Positions 6,151 to 6,201 of a DNA stretch of 6,201 nt are shown one piece after another (the stretch's first letter is position 1; each line of letters starts with the position of its first letter). The notes beneath the pieces were generated by a model. The model was not told where the DNA came from and did not search any database. It saw nothing but the letters and a program-made list of their open reading frames with translations. Origin of the DNA: an uncultured Eubacteriales bacterium (lineage in GTDB: Bacteria; Bacillota; Clostridia; Oscillospirales; CAG-272); the NCBI GenBank assembly GCA_934446485.1, contig CAKSEM010000092.1:1-6201 (forward strand), written 5' to 3'. The position numbers and the translations under genes were made by a program.

Positions 6151-6201
6151 TATTTCGGCGACAATAAATGCAAGCGTCGGCGTTGACTTATGGCGCAAGA
6201 T
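6143..6201 (+). CDS. Possible start of the next gene (3' end outside window)
   Basis: A frame opens with GTG at 6143, overlapping the murC end by 8 bp, and stays open to the window edge (about 19 codons, VIDISATINASVGVDLWRK). No strong ribosome site precedes it. An alternative start is the ATG at 6168 in another frame, also open but also without a clear ribosome site. The fragment is too short to name, and either may be chance. Confidence 0.2.
   Translation, partial: MIDISATINASVGVDLWRK

Overview
The window looks like a chromosomal segment from a spore-former-type Bacillota, most likely a gut or rumen Clostridia member. The reasons are strong purine-rich Shine-Dalgarno sites before the genes, a SpoVG protein, a clostridial-style MurC, and a GH20 plus GHL6-type glycosidase pair. 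This placement is inferred from gene content; there is no rRNA or other decisive marker. No mobile element, CRISPR array, tRNA or rRNA was seen.

Left part (1-3050, plus strand): two translationally coupled carbohydrate genes. The first is the C-terminal part of a GH20-type beta-N-acetylhexosaminidase, cut by the window edge. Its stop overlaps the start of a complete 660-residue putative glycoside hydrolase of the poorly characterised GHL6 type (ATGA overlap). That protein carries a GH42-like four-cysteine zinc site but not the usual GH42 acid/base motif. The pair probably trims glycans containing N-acetylhexosamine. A 20-bp perfect-stem bidirectional terminator (3128-3170) closes this transcript and also the convergent gene on the other side.

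Middle part (3149-4483, minus strand): a fusion of a compact family I inorganic pyrophosphatase-like domain with an Ap4A-hydrolase-like Nudix domain, preceded by spoVG, a small RNA/DNA-binding regulator of septation and sporulation that here has a long acidic tail. Between them lies a hairpin terminator for spoVG. A near-perfect sigma-A promoter (TTGACA, 17 nt, TATACT at 4004-4032) points the other way, into that terminator and the spoVG 3' end. It could make a small structured RNA or a spoVG antisense transcript. This is the least explained signal in the window.

Right part (4484-6201, plus strand): a 251-bp divergent intergenic region with AT-rich promoter-like sequence and two leader hairpins, then a complete murC (UDP-N-acetylmuramate:L-alanine ligase, peptidoglycan precursor synthesis). 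Just past murC an open frame may begin the next gene, but too little of it is visible to name. The divergent spoVG/murC arrangement places a septation regulator beside a cell-wall synthesis gene.
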